Positions 23,591 to 36,998 of a stretch of 64,000 nt of DNA are shown piece after piece (the first letter of the stretch is position 1; every line of letters starts with the position of its first letter). Origin of the DNA: Torreya grandis (lineage: Eukaryota; Streptophyta; Pinopsida; Cupressales; Taxaceae); the NCBI GenBank assembly GCA_037957365.1, contig JARHVA010005487.1, positions 7,501 to 71,500 of the forward strand. Direction: 5' to 3'. The notes beneath the pieces are model-generated. The model was not told the origin of the DNA, did no database searches, and saw only the letters and a list, made by a program, of their open reading frames with translations. The translations under genes and the position numbers were made by a program.

Positions 23591-25061
23591 TATATATTGT
23601 TAACATCAATAGTAGTATTGAGATATATCTATCATTAAAATAAGGTATTGGTTACACAATAAAGAAATCACATTGCACATCTTGTGATCCTCAATTGAGT
23701 TGAGATGCTAGAAAATCTATAAAAAAAAGAAAAATCAAATTAAAAATACAAAAAAAAAGAATAAATTGTTATCTATAAGTACCTTGAAACATATGGGAAT
23801 ACCTATCCACATTATAGGCCATTATAATTCAATCCATTTTAACCATTCAATCCAATTTTATCCCAACCCATCTTATTGTGACCAATGGTTTTCCTATCTC
23901 TACCTTATTATGGAAGTGGAAGGTATATTGAGACATGTTTGGAAAATATTTAGGTCCATTAATCCTAAAATACCAATCATATACTATTTATTATATTCAT
24001 ATTCCATTTCTATTCCATTCATATTTTCAACCCTTTTATTGATTAATTTTAGTTTCTACTAGGGTTGAACTACATTGACCTAAGGCCCATTTGGACTATG
24101 TAGTAATGCTTAGTTTCTGAGTTCAACTAGATAACCCCATTTTCCAAGTATCACGATTTTATGAGAAACTTAATACATTATACTCTCCATTTTTTGATCA
24201 ACCTAATCCATGATCTCACTATCTTTCAATTTAACTTGTTCTATATTTTATAATCTTTTATTGAGTTGAGATGCCAAAAACCCTAAACATTTAAAAAACC
24301 AAAAAACAACCTAAAACTCAAAAATTTCTAAAAAAGGTTTAAAATAATGATAATATATATTAAGTATAAAATTTTCTTCTTACTTTGTCATCCTATTTGC
24401 TAGTGGCCTTTGACTTGGTTTCAAATGGCACAATTTATTGCATTTAACAGATGGGAACCCCTTATCCAACCATGACCATTTACATTTACCTTTATCATTT
24501 CTTGAGTATGTTCCCTCCCATGTTTTGGAGAAATATATAAGCCTAAGTTATGCATGGATTATGTATGTAGTGTTTGGATGCATGGGTCATCTCAAGTCAA
24601 CTTGTCTACTCTCAATTGCATTGACCATTCCTTGTTATCAATTTGTCTCAAAATGCTCTCACCTTTTTATGAGTATGGCCATTCTATTTACTCTACAAGT
24701 AAAAATCTTACTTTTCAATGCTTTTATTCTATCCCATATCCATTAGGTTAAGTGAGTTTTAGAATAAAATTTCATTTGATTTCTTAGTTTATTTGCTTTT
24801 TTAGATTTCCTTGATATATTTTGGCATGCATGATGGGATTTTATCTCATCTTTTTTATTTCATATTTGTCATAGTTACATTTAGAATTATATTATAGAAA
24901 CTCTTTTCGGTGATTTTGATACTATTTCATCACATGAAGACTTTTGAAAACTACAGATTCATTGAAATCTTTGGGTTGAAAAATATGATGATAAAAAATA
25001 TAGAAAACAGAGTAATTTTTATGTCTGGACAAAGGAACAATGTGCACAATTCTTACAGTTG
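23591..25061. other. Element interior, no recognised gene
   Basis: AT-rich sequence with several 60-100-codon ORFs that show no family motif and no acid/base balance typical of real proteins. I could not recognise gag or pol pieces. Confidence 0.4.
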
Positions 25062-25798
<737 letters not shown>

Positions 25799-25799
25799 G

Positions 25800-26430
25800 A
25801 AAATTCCCTCTTGTAATAGGGAATTTGGATTAAACTTTTCCACCCATTCCTTTCTATTCTATTCCCCCATTTTGTCTAGGTTACCATATTATCGTGTTAG
25901 TTTACCAAGTTCCCAAGAGTAACACCTTAAATTTACCCATGAAAAACTAAATCACTACTTTATTTTATGTTTTGTTTGTTTGATGGTTCATCATTCTTAT
26001 ATTTAATTATTCATGGTGCATTTCTTTGAGAAACTCAATACTTTCTATTTCTTTTCTTTTAGTTTGTGTTTTCTTGTTTATTTGCATTGTTTATTTTTTT
26101 CCCTTTTATGTTGTCACATTGACTTAGTACACTATACCAATGGATTAATAATCATGGTTCTTATTATCATGTATTTATACTTGAGTCCATAAATTAGACT
26201 TTATCAACATTGTCATCATGGTTTATATCATTGGTGCATTGTTTTCAATTGTCTATTAGAATTAGGGGTCGGTACTTATTCATGTTGTGTCTTGGTCATC
26301 ATGGTGTTTTATATCATGGTTAATACCATAAGATATTATTTTAAAAAATTAGGATTATGTAATTTTAAATTATTAATATTGAAGCAATATCTCTCCTTTT
26401 CTTCTATTCCCCAACCAATTCATCAGGTGC
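25800..26430. other. Element interior right of the microsatellite
   Basis: AT-rich DNA without recognised motifs or long ORFs. Confidence 0.4.
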
Positions 26431-26439
26431 CTATTTATC

Positions 26440-27125
26440 ATTTCTTAGAGTTAAAATCCACCCTACTGGGGCACATTATTATGGTCAAACAATGTCACCA
26501 TTTTAGGGTCCCAAACCATTATTTAATAATTCTTAAATAATAATTATTAATCTCTTTCATTAACATTGATAATTCTCATGTGCCTAGATTTTTTTTGGAT
26601 TCTTCATTATTGTATAAGTCATTATAACATTGCACCTATGTTTACACCTGTTCATTATTAATGTTTTTAATAGGTTTCATCCTTGAGTTATGGTTTCAAA
26701 TCAACCATCCCATCCTATTTGCAAAAACCATTTTAGACTATTTAATGATAAACTTTGCCTTTTTATGGAAACTCATTAAATCAAGTATCAAACTACCTTT
26801 TTTGGGCACATTATTATGATCAACAAAGACCACCCTTCTTGGGGATAATTTCCTCACTTAAATTTTATTCTAATTTAAAGACCACAACTTTCACCCTATT
26901 TTATATAAGTCAAAGTGTGCCACTTTTTTTTAGGATGTATCCTTCCCACTTACCCCCACCTTGGGGCTAATTTAATTATATTTTCTTTAAACTATTATAA
27001 AATAATGAATGTAAGCATAAACTCAAGTGGGTTAATCTCATCCATGGGTTAATTTATCTTTTATTCTTGACCATGTTATTATTTTTGAGGGCCTGTCCAT
27101 CCATCTTATTTTTTGGCCACTCCCT
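26440..27125. repeat. Degenerate CCACCC...TTGGGG repeat field
   Basis: Blocks such as TCCACCCTACTGGGGCACATT, ACTACCTTTTTTGGGCACATT, and GACCACCCTTCTTGGGGATAA recur, with a GGCACATTATTATG(A/G)TCAA half shared by two copies. They resemble the first half of the 41-bp unit at 18790-19034. Units are too diverged to give a clear period. Confidence 0.45.
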
Positions 27126-27310
27126 CAAAGGGGAATTATGGGCCTCCTAGACATTGTTTAGGGATACCTTGTAGAATAATTTTAATAAAAATGAATAAGA
27201 TTCAACAAAACATAAACACAACATTATGAAAGAATTATAAAATTTATTTTTGACAACTTTTTCAATATTTGAAAATACAATACTATGTTTAGTGTCTCAC
27301 AATGCCTTCT

Positions 27311-27325
27311 CAAATAATGGGAAAA
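27311..27325 (+). promoter_or_regulatory. Polypurine tract before the 3' LTR
   Basis: CAAATAATGGGAAAA abuts TGTAGACAC. It is short and imperfect but in the right position for the plus-strand primer. Confidence 0.5.
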
Positions 27326-28067
27326 TGTAGACACTTAAAATTGGACATTTTGTGTCAATTATAATTACTTCTTCTATTGACACTTTCAAGCTTACCAAAA
27401 ACATGATTCCTCTAATGGTTAATTATTTACCAAATTAATAAGTCTAATCCACTCCTAATAGGAAAATACATGGATTTGAGCTATCCTATTTTAGAAAATG
27501 AGCCAAAGTGGAATATTGCCTCACCTAAGGTGATATCATCATACCAAGAGTACAAATAAGAAATCTTATAATATATTACACCCCTCTCACACACTCTTCC
27601 TCTTACACCCCTCTTACACACACAAAGGGGTCATGATATGACATACTTTACTCCTTTTCTTCCACAATCCATATATATCATTTATGATAATGGAGGAATA
27701 ATTTTTGACCCTTGATCTTCATATCAATATGGATGGTCCAAAACCATTTTATAAATTTATAAATGAAAGTGTTCACACAATCTTTCATAATGGTTAACAA
27801 AGGTAGAAAAGCTCTACCAAATAACAAGGCCATCATTCAGATAACTCTTATGAAAAATACAAGCTAAATCCAAGACAAAGTATATACAAGGACATGTGTT
27901 CCTCAATAATGTATTCATGCATTGATAAAGACTCCTACATACATAAGTTGATCTTAGACAATTTTAGAACAATTTTCAAGGATATCTTCAAGGGAGGTAA
28001 AAGTGTTATTTTTATCCTTCTAATATGCATCTCATGTTCAATTATCATAGCTCAATATAGGGATTGG
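27326..28067 (+). repeat. 3' LTR of the 22.8-28.1 kb element
   Basis: It begins TGTAGACACTTAAAATTGG immediately after a purine tract and is co-linear with 22833-23590 over its whole length. Homology stops after AGGGATTGG near 28067. A distinctive internal feature in both copies is a pair of CTCTTACACAC repeats. Confidence 0.72.
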
Positions 28068-28199
28068 GTTTGAGTAGTTATGTATTCAATCTGTTTTGAA
28101 TTATATAACTAATAATAAACTAACCCCTCTTATATTACTAATGTACACTACCATCATCACCCACTCTTGATTACCTACAAACATAAGATAGACAATACT

Positions 28200-29480
28200 A
28201 GTTAGTAATGTCTATGGAATCAAATACATTATTTAATATTATACATAAATAAAATTCAAAATTTAAAAATTGTGGTACTCACATGTGGCTCTAATATTAC
28301 ATAATCTATTTGTGTTGGTCCCATAGGGCCACCATAACCTAGATTTCCACCTAGATCTCCTCATGTATCCCATTATGCCACAAGAATGACACTTAAGAAT
28401 AATTACACTAGGGAAAAATAATGGATACTAGGCTCTATCCCACCACTAAATATAACCATTTGTCATCTTTCATCATCCCTTATAGATAGTGGAACCATTA
28501 GATCTCTCTCATCAGTAGGAAGTGGAAATATGGGTGTTGGGTTATCATGGGTCCTATGCCTACTCTATGTTGTCCAATGTCAGGGGTAGGGTGATGATGA
28601 CACTCCATGATCTATAATAAAATTTCATAAGGCATGGTCATATTTAAATAACTCATAACCTAGTAAATAAATCAACTAAACACATGTTGATATAGACCTT
28701 ACATAACTCATGACATCCTCAAGCCATCCAAAAATATCTAATATGGATGTCATATAATCTGATATGAGGTTAAATTATATGGAATAATGTAGTACTCCAT
28801 CATATTGTGTATCCTACCATGTGAAAATACCAAAAAAATTAAAAATATCTATGTATGGTCCCATGTAGTTAGGGGTCCATGAACTAGTCATACCACTAAA
28901 TGTGATCATATGTTGAAACATGTAAAAGAATCACTACTCCAATCCCTCCACCATGGATCTCTAGTAAAAATATGTAAAGATACCTATATTAGTGGGCCAA
29001 TATAGTATAAATACATTAATATATTTTATTATCAAGCTCAATACACAAAACTATATGATACATATGATATGAGATACCCACTATGACATCCTCTCCTACT
29101 ATTAATGATGTTAGTAAAACACAAACAAACTTATGCAACTATGGAACATCACCTCTAATAATGTTGTCTAGAAGAATCATCCTACTACCCTATACATGTA
29201 TATCCCTCTATCCATTGAAATATTTGTGAGAATGTTTAATATAACTAAGGATATTGTATCTAGAAACTTGAACTCTCTCACCTCTAATGGGAAGCTAGAA
29301 AAAATGATACAATCCTCCAATGTGACCATCATCTCCCTTCTAGGGAAATATAAAATGCATGTATTTTGATTTCAACTCTAATTTAGGACTATTATTATGT
29401 GGATATCATACATAATCTATCCTAATCAATCCATGTGACCCAACCCTACTTGATCTATAATATCCTAGTTGGCTACATTT
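28200..29480 (-). pseudogene. Decayed plant mobile domain (PMD-like) ORF
   Basis: On the minus strand a segment reads GLGHMD at about 29455-29437, then YFPRREMMVTLEDCIIF (about 29350-29300) and, one frame over, LPIRGERVQV. This follows the aminotransferase-like plant mobile domain core: AGLxH(L/V), then FHLP-GEMT(V/I)TL-DV and LGLPIRGE. Beyond this the reading is fragmented (for example FGWLEDVMSY near 28730) with many stops. PMD proteins are found as host genes, in Mutator-like transposons and as extra ORFs of some Ty3/gypsy elements; their role is poorly known. Here it lies antisense to and just left of the LTR at 30344, which favours the extra-ORF explanation. Confidence 0.55.
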
Positions 29481-29489
29481 AGACCCAAC

Positions 29490-30343
29490 TCTCCTAGAGT
29501 CTAAAAATGTGTATATTGACAAAAATACCAAATATTTCATATCCTTATAAAACCAAAAACACAATAATTAATACCATAAACAATCAAATTTTAGTTCAAA
29601 AATATAGAGGTTATAATTAATTATTAACAAAATAAGAGAATAATAGTGTCATATACTAGTGATGATGTAGGACAATAATATTTTACACTCGCATTGATGT
29701 AGGATAGTAACATCAAATAATTGCATCTAAACTCAGATACTATCATCAAACTAGTAATGCAAGTGTCTTAGATCTTGATGTAGGTGTTAATTGATCCACA
29801 TAAATCCCTAAAAATCTTGATCAAAATGAAAAATGTTCAAAAATAAAAAATTATTGGTAAATTGACAATCAAACCTACTCACTAACTCATCAAAGTCCTG
29901 ATCATCTAGGGATATACAAAGTACATAAAATTATAGTAGTTTAAGATCTCTACCAAACTCCATGGTTATCTTCTACTTAGATCTCAAATTTTTGAAAAGT
30001 TTAAAGTGCAAACGAGTTACAATTTTTATTCAAATTATCTAATATGCATCTTCTTCAAGAACTTAAAAGACACATATCTTGAGCACTAACTATCCAAATT
30101 CAAAAACATGAGTTGTATTGGGATCCAAACAATGAGTCCTTACATATAATACCAAATTTAGAAATTTTAAACCATCACAAAAAATTGTTAAATTTTTCCT
30201 ACAAACATTTAGAAATTTTAAAACATCACAAAATAGTGTTATAAATTACTACCACCAATACTACAAACATATAACTTGGTCCCAAAATCACTAAATTTAT
30301 CACCTTTTCCTTTTATAGGGAGATGCCTTTTATGTATTTTTTG
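29490..30343. other. Spacer, nothing recognised
   Basis: AT-rich sequence between the PMD-like ORF and the next LTR. It may belong to the same element as the PMD ORF. No coding or RNA feature was recognised. Confidence 0.4.
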
Positions 30344-32617
30344 TGTTCTATATTATACCCTAGCTAAGAAGGGGATTGTTCAGGTCTTGCTCAAATCTAG
30401 TCCAACATGGGAATGACCCTAGGTTGTGGGTCACCTATGATTGGGTCAAACCTCTAGAGAAGGCCAACTTCCTTATAGATCTATCACCTAAAATAAACTT
30501 TGACTGGGAAAGGGAGAGAGAAATTAGTAACAATGCATGAAAACATGTAAAGGAGGTGATGCACCACTAATTTGATTATTCATCCACTCTTATTGAACTT
30601 TTAAAAACACTAATGAGACAAACAAAACATTATATCTATAACTTCAAATGTATGTTATGCATCTGTATTTCATGTAGAGATTCACCAAGTGATCAAAACT
30701 AGAGGGAAGTGATGGAAAGTCTTGATTAAAGGAACTTAACCAGTCAATGTATCCATTTGTTATCTTTAATTAAGTGACATTAAACACTAAACATAACTTG
30801 CATACCAAGATAAACTACTAGCTAGGTGAGATCAAGACTTGACAAGGGAGAAGCTTCTACCACATATGCAAATCCATCTGACATAAACACACTAGACTAA
30901 TATCATTACATATAAAAATAGTCCTTTATTCATTTTAATAAGTTACAAAGATTAATATTTGTAGAGTCTATTCATGCTAAAGAGAGGGATTCACATGTGT
31001 TCAAAGCTTAGGAGTATGTATTTATAGACAAAAGAAGGAGAGATGGAGATGTGCAAGTATTAAACATTGAATGAGGTTCAGCTACTCTCAATGGATTAAA
31101 ATTAATCCAAGGATGTTGAGTCATGATCTTATCAAGAAGGAACAAACTTTAAAATATTTTTAAATTATTTGAATGCTCCATGATTTTTATCTAACCACTA
31201 GGTATCCTTCTTGGGACACTATGACACTTTCTACTTGATCTATTTATGACGAAAAAATATTCATATATTGTAACAAAAATAGCCATTCTTGATCTAACTT
31301 AGGTGATGAAAAGTACCTATTCTACTTATAATTTTGAATCTGAACCTAGATCTAACTATTGATTGAAAATTAATACTATTTATTGGTTTTCCCATAGTTT
31401 CAATATATAGATGGAAAGCCTTCTCGATGTCTGATCCTTTTTTGACACTTAGTCACCAACCTATAATATATAATAGGCATTTAAGGGACCTATTTTACCT
31501 CTATATATCTTCAATGGTGATACCCAATCCTATAATGTCCATTTTAGTTCATCTTGGGTCATGCTCAAACTCTGGTCTTGTGTATTTACTTTGCCCCATC
31601 AAAAATTTATTATTTAATTCCTAATAGAAACGTTCCTAAGTTGACTTTGCTTGATATTTTAGGATATTAACTTAGCTTTTTGACTTTTTGACCCTTTTTG
31701 CACTATTAGATCCCCATGGTATAATTGAATGCATGCTGTTAGATCCGGCTCCATTTAAACTCAAATGGCTAATTTATGAGGCCCAAATTTAATGCTCACA
31801 TGGTCATCTTTTACATTCATGTAACCATATTTTCCATCCACATGACCATCGTAATTTTAACTCCGATGGTTATTTTTCATGTCTTAAATTTAATGTATAC
31901 AAGCCCATCAATAGCATTCATGATCCTTTCATTGATGTCTATGAGCCCATCATAATTTAAACCCTAGTGATTTAAGAATCAAGATTTAATTTTAATATTT
32001 TCATGCCCACATTGACATTCATGAGCCCATAATTGGCATCCATGATCCCATCAAAACTTAAACACAAAATGGTTAATTTAGGATATTTATTTTGGCATCC
32101 ATGTGCTTGTCATTTGACATCCATGAGCCCATCACATTTCTTGTTTAACTTTAAAGGCTTGCATCTTGAGATAGAAAAATCATGAAGACAACAAATTTAC
32201 AAGAGATGTTCATGGCATCCATAATATTGATTCTATGTGATCCTTTAACCATGAGATGCTTTCTAAGAAAAATTTTAAACTACAAAAATCAATTGACTCA
32301 TCTATTTTTTCAAGACATCTTGATGACAGCATGATCTCTCTGGATTTGTTCTTGAGCTATTTATTGAATTTCCAAGGCTTGAATGAATTTCTAAGGCCTT
32401 ATCAAACTTTCCCATGCTCATTAATGATATGACCCATGAGCCCTATTTGTATCCTTCATTTTCTTGAGAGCTTCTCAAAATTAACAAGTTACACTCTAAG
32501 CTTTGTAAAAGTTATTATCTTTCCACCCTTGGACCATTCATTCCATCAAGAACATTGTTCATCTGATCAAACCATTTCTATGCAAAAGATCCTTATATGG
32601 GCCAAATTTGGTCAACA
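30344..32617 (+). repeat. Left LTR (2274 bp)
   Basis: It starts TGTTCTATATTATACCC and ends GGTCAACA (TG...CA). It is co-linear with 34719-36998 throughout, with shared blocks such as GCTCAAATCTAGTCCAA, AAAGGAGGTGATG and the AGCCCATCA array near its right end. On the minus strand CTATAAATACATACTCC (about 31030-31014) looks like a TATA box, the main argument for the opposite orientation. Confidence 0.8.
31790..32135 (+). repeat. Degenerate CATGAGCCCATCA minisatellite in left LTR
   Basis: Words such as GACATCCATGAGCCCATCA, GACATTCATGAGCCCATAA, GGCATCCATGATCCCATCA and GATGTCTATGAGCCCATCA recur about ten times, in half-units of about 20-24 bases grouped into larger ~100-base blocks that also contain TAATTTAAACCCTAGTG. 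Confidence 0.65.
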
Positions 32618-32621
32618 TATT

Positions 32622-32640
32622 TGGTGACTCAGCTAGGCAA
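32622..32640 (+). promoter_or_regulatory. Putative tRNA-Arg primer-binding site
   Basis: TGGTGACTCAGCTAGGCAA begins four bases after the left LTR end. It matches the complement of the 3' end of plant tRNA-Arg(ACG), TGGCGACTCCACTGGGGAT as I recall it, at 13 of 19 positions. Position and first nine bases are the strongest support. The giant element at 38725 has the same arrangement. Confidence 0.5.
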
Positions 32641-32849
32641 CATGATTCTTATGCTCAAATACCAAACTATTTACATGACCTTTAGACTCATAAAAAATGA
32701 CTATAAGAAACCTCTTTAATTGAAAAGACAACAAATTCCATCAAAATAAGGAAGGAAACACAAAAAATAGGTAAGGTAACTAAAAAAATCATATGTGCAT
32801 ATATATCACTTATTTGGGATAAAAGATAAGTAAACTAGTCTAACTAACC

Positions 32850-34560
32850 AAGAAAAAATGTGATCCACCTAGATCAAAAGGGGAATTTCTAAACTCACTC
32901 ATTCTAAGAGATGATAGAAGTTGTAAAACAATGTGTTTATTAAACATAACCTTTGATTAATGAATCTTATTTCCTACCAAATCTCTTAGAATCTCCTCAA
33001 AGTAGTCATCAAAAACAAACTATTCACCAACAAAAATGAACTCATCTTGCACTTTAGGATCTTTTTCATACTACTTATCAACTACAACTTTGTCTAGTGA
33101 TATCTCATCTATGCATTATCCTTGATTGGCCTCATATTTCTTATCATCTACTATTATTTCATCAAGCTATTCAAGTAGATTTAAATAGACAACCTAATTT
33201 GCATCATGTTCTTGAATAGATGACTCTTGATCAAACTTCTCAATAACATGATCTCCAATGAGAAATATATCCTTCCAAAGCTCATCAATATCTTATCAAT
33301 ATTCAAAGTACAGATGACAATCATCTTTTTTTTCTTCAATTTTATAAACTTGGATAAGATCATTTTGAAATGTATCTTCATCTTTATAAAGTAGAGACAT
33401 CTCAAATTCAGTCATGACTTCAACTAGTAACAATTCTTCATGGAGTTCTTCCACAATAAAACCAACCTTCTCCTATATACCTAAGATAACTTCTTTAAGA
33501 TCAGTTACAACCTCATTTTTGACTTTTACCTCAAGTGAAGTATCAATTATGATATCTTCATCATACACACTTAAATCATATTCTTCACATTCTCCAAGAA
33601 CTTGACTTGTAGCTGCAATCTCTTTCTCTATCTCCCATATAATAGACTCCTCATGAATATGGGAGATGGTGGGAGGGTGATAAAATTATTTTGTTGGAGA
33701 GGGAATATGAAGCATGGAAGGTTGATCATGATCATATTTTAGGATCTTGAGGGAAATGTAATCATTTATGATGTTTTGGAGATGAGGGAGAGATAAAATT
33801 TTAAGGACCTCTACATTTTGTTCCTACTTGGCCATCACCTCATCAAAGTTTGAAATCTCCTTATTCTGAAGGACAACTTTAACTTGAGTGATGAGTAGTG
33901 AATAATGGGGACTTTAATAACGTTTAGTATTTTGCATAGGAATATGGATAAATTCTTTAGTAGGCTCTTTAATCCAACTAGGAAGCTCCATTTGCTCACA
34001 TTGGGCATGGTTAAGAACTTCATGAGAATAAGGAACACAAAAAGACTAGTAAGGAATACAAGAGGGTTCTTTAGAAAAATAATTCCACTCACTTTTATGC
34101 CTCTCCAAATCCTTCATATTCTCAAATACAAAGTTAAAAAACTCATTCCTCTCCTCTAGATCATTAGACATATTTAAAAATTGAGTATTCACTTCCTCAT
34201 ACTAGGAATATGAACATACTTTTCTTTCATATTCTAGAATTTTGAGCTCTATATATTCCATCCTTTCTTGGGGACAAGGATGATCATGAAAAATATCATA
34301 TCCATATGGGAAAGTTGAAATATGGTCATGATATTGATATGGTTCATAAGGAAGGTAAGAGTCATGCTATTGATAATACGGATCATGGGAAAATTGATAA
34401 TGCTCATCATAGCTCTGATAAAACTTTTGGTAAGGCTGATTAGGCTCATAAAAAAGATCATATGGATCATGAAAAGGCTGGTATGATCTATGATAATAAT
34501 GATAAGGAGGTATTTCATAGGGATTTTATTCATACACAACCATGAAAATAACATCAAAAT
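32850..34560 (-). pseudogene. Acidic antisense ORF of unknown function
   Basis: Reading down the minus strand, a Tyr/His/Pro-rich repetitive segment comes first (SYQPFHDPYDLFYEPNQPY, then FYQSYDEHYQFSHDPYY). It is followed by a charged region (MEYIELKILEYERK; MSNDLEERNEFFNFVFENM) and an acidic C-terminal half (ECEEYDLSVYDEDIIIDTS; VEELHEELLLVEVMTEFEM; YKDEDTFQNDLIQVYK), ending near FRNSPFDLGGS. A few stops and frameshifts interrupt it. Low-complexity Tyr-rich starts are seen in some plant retroelement gag proteins, so it could be a gag if the element runs on the minus strand. With plus orientation it is an antisense extra ORF. No named domain recognised. Confidence 0.55.
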
Positions 34561-34718
34561 AGTGAAATAAAAATAGACTTACTTGGAAACTATTTGGGCT
34601 TTGAGAAATAATTGTTTGAGCTTGGTATCACCAAATTATTCATGAAAAACACTACTAAAAATGTAATTTCACCAAGACCAACTCCGATGTATCCCACCTA
34701 GTGTGTCATAATTATTGG

Positions 34719-36998
34719 TGTTCTAGATTTCACCCTAGCAGAAAAGGGGTTTGTTTAGGTTATCTTGCTCAAATCTAGTCCAATATAGGAATGAACCAAG
34801 GCTATGGGTCACCTAATATTGGGTCAAGCCTATGGAGAAGGCTAACTTCCTTCTGGATCTATCACCTAAAATAAACTCTGACTAGGAAAAGGGAGAGAGA
34901 AATGGGTAATAATGCATGAAAAACATGTAAAGGAGGTGATGTAATAGAAATTTGATCATTCATCCACTCTTTTTAAACTTATAAAAACACTAATGAGATA
35001 ACCAAAGTATTGGATCTACAACTCCAAATCTTTATTATGCATGAGTATTTCATGCAAAGGTTTACCAGTGATCAAAACTTGAGTGAAGTAATATAAAGGC
35101 TTGATTAAAGGCACTTAAATAGTTAATGTATCCATTTTATATATTTAATCATGTGGAATTATACACTAAACATAACCTACACAACAAGATAAACTACTAG
35201 CTAGGTGAGATCAAGTCAAGGGATATATTTCTATGACATATGCAAATCAAATTGACATGAACACACTATAACAAGATAATAAAATATGATGAAAAAAATA
35301 TATTAATTTCAAGATGTTACAAATCTCAATCTTGGTAGAGTCTAGTCATGTCCAAGATAGATATTCACATGCATTCAAGGCTTAGGATCTTGTATTTATT
35401 GAAAAAGGAAGGAGAGAGAGGGAGTTGTACAAGAAGAAAACATTGAATTAGTTCCAATTAATCTCAATCTATTATCATTAATGAAATTATGATAAATCAT
35501 GATCTTATAAAGAAGGAACAAACTTCAAAATCTATATAAAATAATTTAATACCCCCATGATCTTTATCTAACCACTAGGTCTCCTTCTTGGGACTCTAAG
35601 CCACTTTTTACTTGATCTACTTATAAGGACAAAATATTCTTATCTTGAAATTGATAGAGCCATACTTGATCTACCTTAGGAAAATATATATACCTATTGA
35701 AATTTTACTTTGGAATTTGAACCTAAGTCTAACTATAGATTGAAAACCAATCCTATTTATTGGTTCTCCCATAGTTTCAATATATAGATGCAAAGTCTGC
35801 TCGATGCCTAGTCCTTTTTTTGACACTTAGTCACCAAAATTTATTTTGTATTAGGCCTTTAAGGGATATATTTTACATATATAGAGAGTTAATGTTGATA
35901 CTCAATCCTGTAATGTCCATTCTGGTTCATCATAGGTCATGCTTGAACTCTGGTCTCATGTATTTACTTTGTCCCATCAAAAATTGCTTCTTTGATTCTG
36001 AATAGAAAAGCTCTCTGGTTGAATTCACTTATTGGATATTGATATTGAATTGGCTTATTAACTTTTTGACCTTTTTCACACCATTAAATCCCTATGGTAT
36101 GAATGAATGCATACCCTTATAAATAAATCCATTTAAACTCAAATAACTAATTTATGAGGCCCAAATTTAAAGCTCACATGACCATATTTGATGTTCACAT
36201 GACCCTCTTTGACATTCACATGACTATCACAATTTAAACCCTAATGGTTATTTGCCATGTCTTAAATTCAACATTCACAAGCCTATCATTGATGTTCATG
36301 ATCTTGTCATTGATGTCTATGATCCCATCATAATTTAAACCCTAGTGATTTAATTGTCAAGCTTAATTTTGATGTCTGCATGCCCATCATTAACATCCAT
36401 GATCTTTTTATTGATGTTGATGGTCCCATCACAATTTAAACACAAAAAATTTAATTTATGAGTTTTATTTTGACATACATGCACCTGTCATTTAATTTTC
36501 ATGAGCATGTCACACTGCTTGTTCAACTTTAAAGGCTTGCATCTTGAGATAAAAAAGCATGAAGGCACCAAATTTGTAAGAGATGAAGGCATCTATAATA
36601 TTAATTATATGTGATCCTTTAATCATGAGATGATTTCTAAGAAAAATTATAAAATGCACAAATCAACTGACTCATCCATTTTTTCATGATGTCTTGATGA
36701 TGGTTTTATCTCTTTAGATTTATTCCTTGATTGTTGCTTGAATTTCCAAGGCTCAAATGAATTTTTGAGGTCTTAACAAATTTGCCCATGCTCCTTATTA
36801 CTATGAACACCATGAGACCTGCTTGGATATTTCATTTTTATTGAGACCTACTTCTCAAAATCAACAAGTTACACTCTAAGCTTTATTAAAGTTATTCTCT
36901 TTTCACCATTGGACCACTCATTCCATCCATAACATCTATTCATTTTCTCAAACCATTTCTAGGTAAAAGATCTTTATGTGGGCTAAATTTGGTCAACA
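34719..36998 (+). repeat. Right LTR (2280 bp)
   Basis: It starts TGTTCTAGATTTCACCC and ends GGTCAACA, nearly the same length as the left LTR. Divergence by eye is roughly 15-20%, with many single-base changes and few large gaps, so the insertion is old. Both copies keep a ~60-codon plus-strand ORF at the same place, which I judge to be chance. Confidence 0.8.
36165..36515 (+). repeat. Degenerate CATGAGCCCATCA minisatellite in right LTR
   Basis: This is the counterpart of the array in the left LTR, with units such as GACATTCACATGACTATCA, GATGTTCATGATCTTGTCA and GATGTCTATGATCCCATCA. It is more diverged than the LTR average by eye, as expected of a repeat array. Confidence 0.6.

Larger units (their letters stand above)
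30344..36998 (+). mobile_element. Short Ty3/gypsy-like element with antisense ORF, 2.28 kb LTRs
   Basis: Two co-linear LTRs (30344-32617 and 34719-36998) enclose 2.1 kb. A tRNA-Arg-type primer site after the left LTR indicates plus orientation, whereas the only coding-like content is on the minus strand. No gag, RT or integrase is present, so the element would be non-autonomous. A clear polypurine tract left of 34719 was not found, and the flanks TTTTG and TGTAC do not form a target duplication. Orientation is therefore not certain. Confidence 0.65.

Noticed and set aside
24438..24751. Two overlapping plus-strand ORFs of 102 and 65 codons
   Set aside because: Hydrophobic, His/Leu-rich products in different frames, without family motifs; typical of random AT-rich sequence.
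31427..31624. 65-codon plus-strand ORF, with a similar 61-codon ORF at 35820-36005
   Set aside because: The two are the same stretch of the left and right LTR, so similarity follows from DNA identity. Both being open is suggestive, but no start context, motif or longer frame supports a gene.
33414..33605. Ser/Thr-rich 63-codon plus-strand ORF
   Set aside because: It is the reverse complement of the acidic antisense ORF; Ser/Thr-rich products are typical shadows of Asp/Glu-rich coding sequence.
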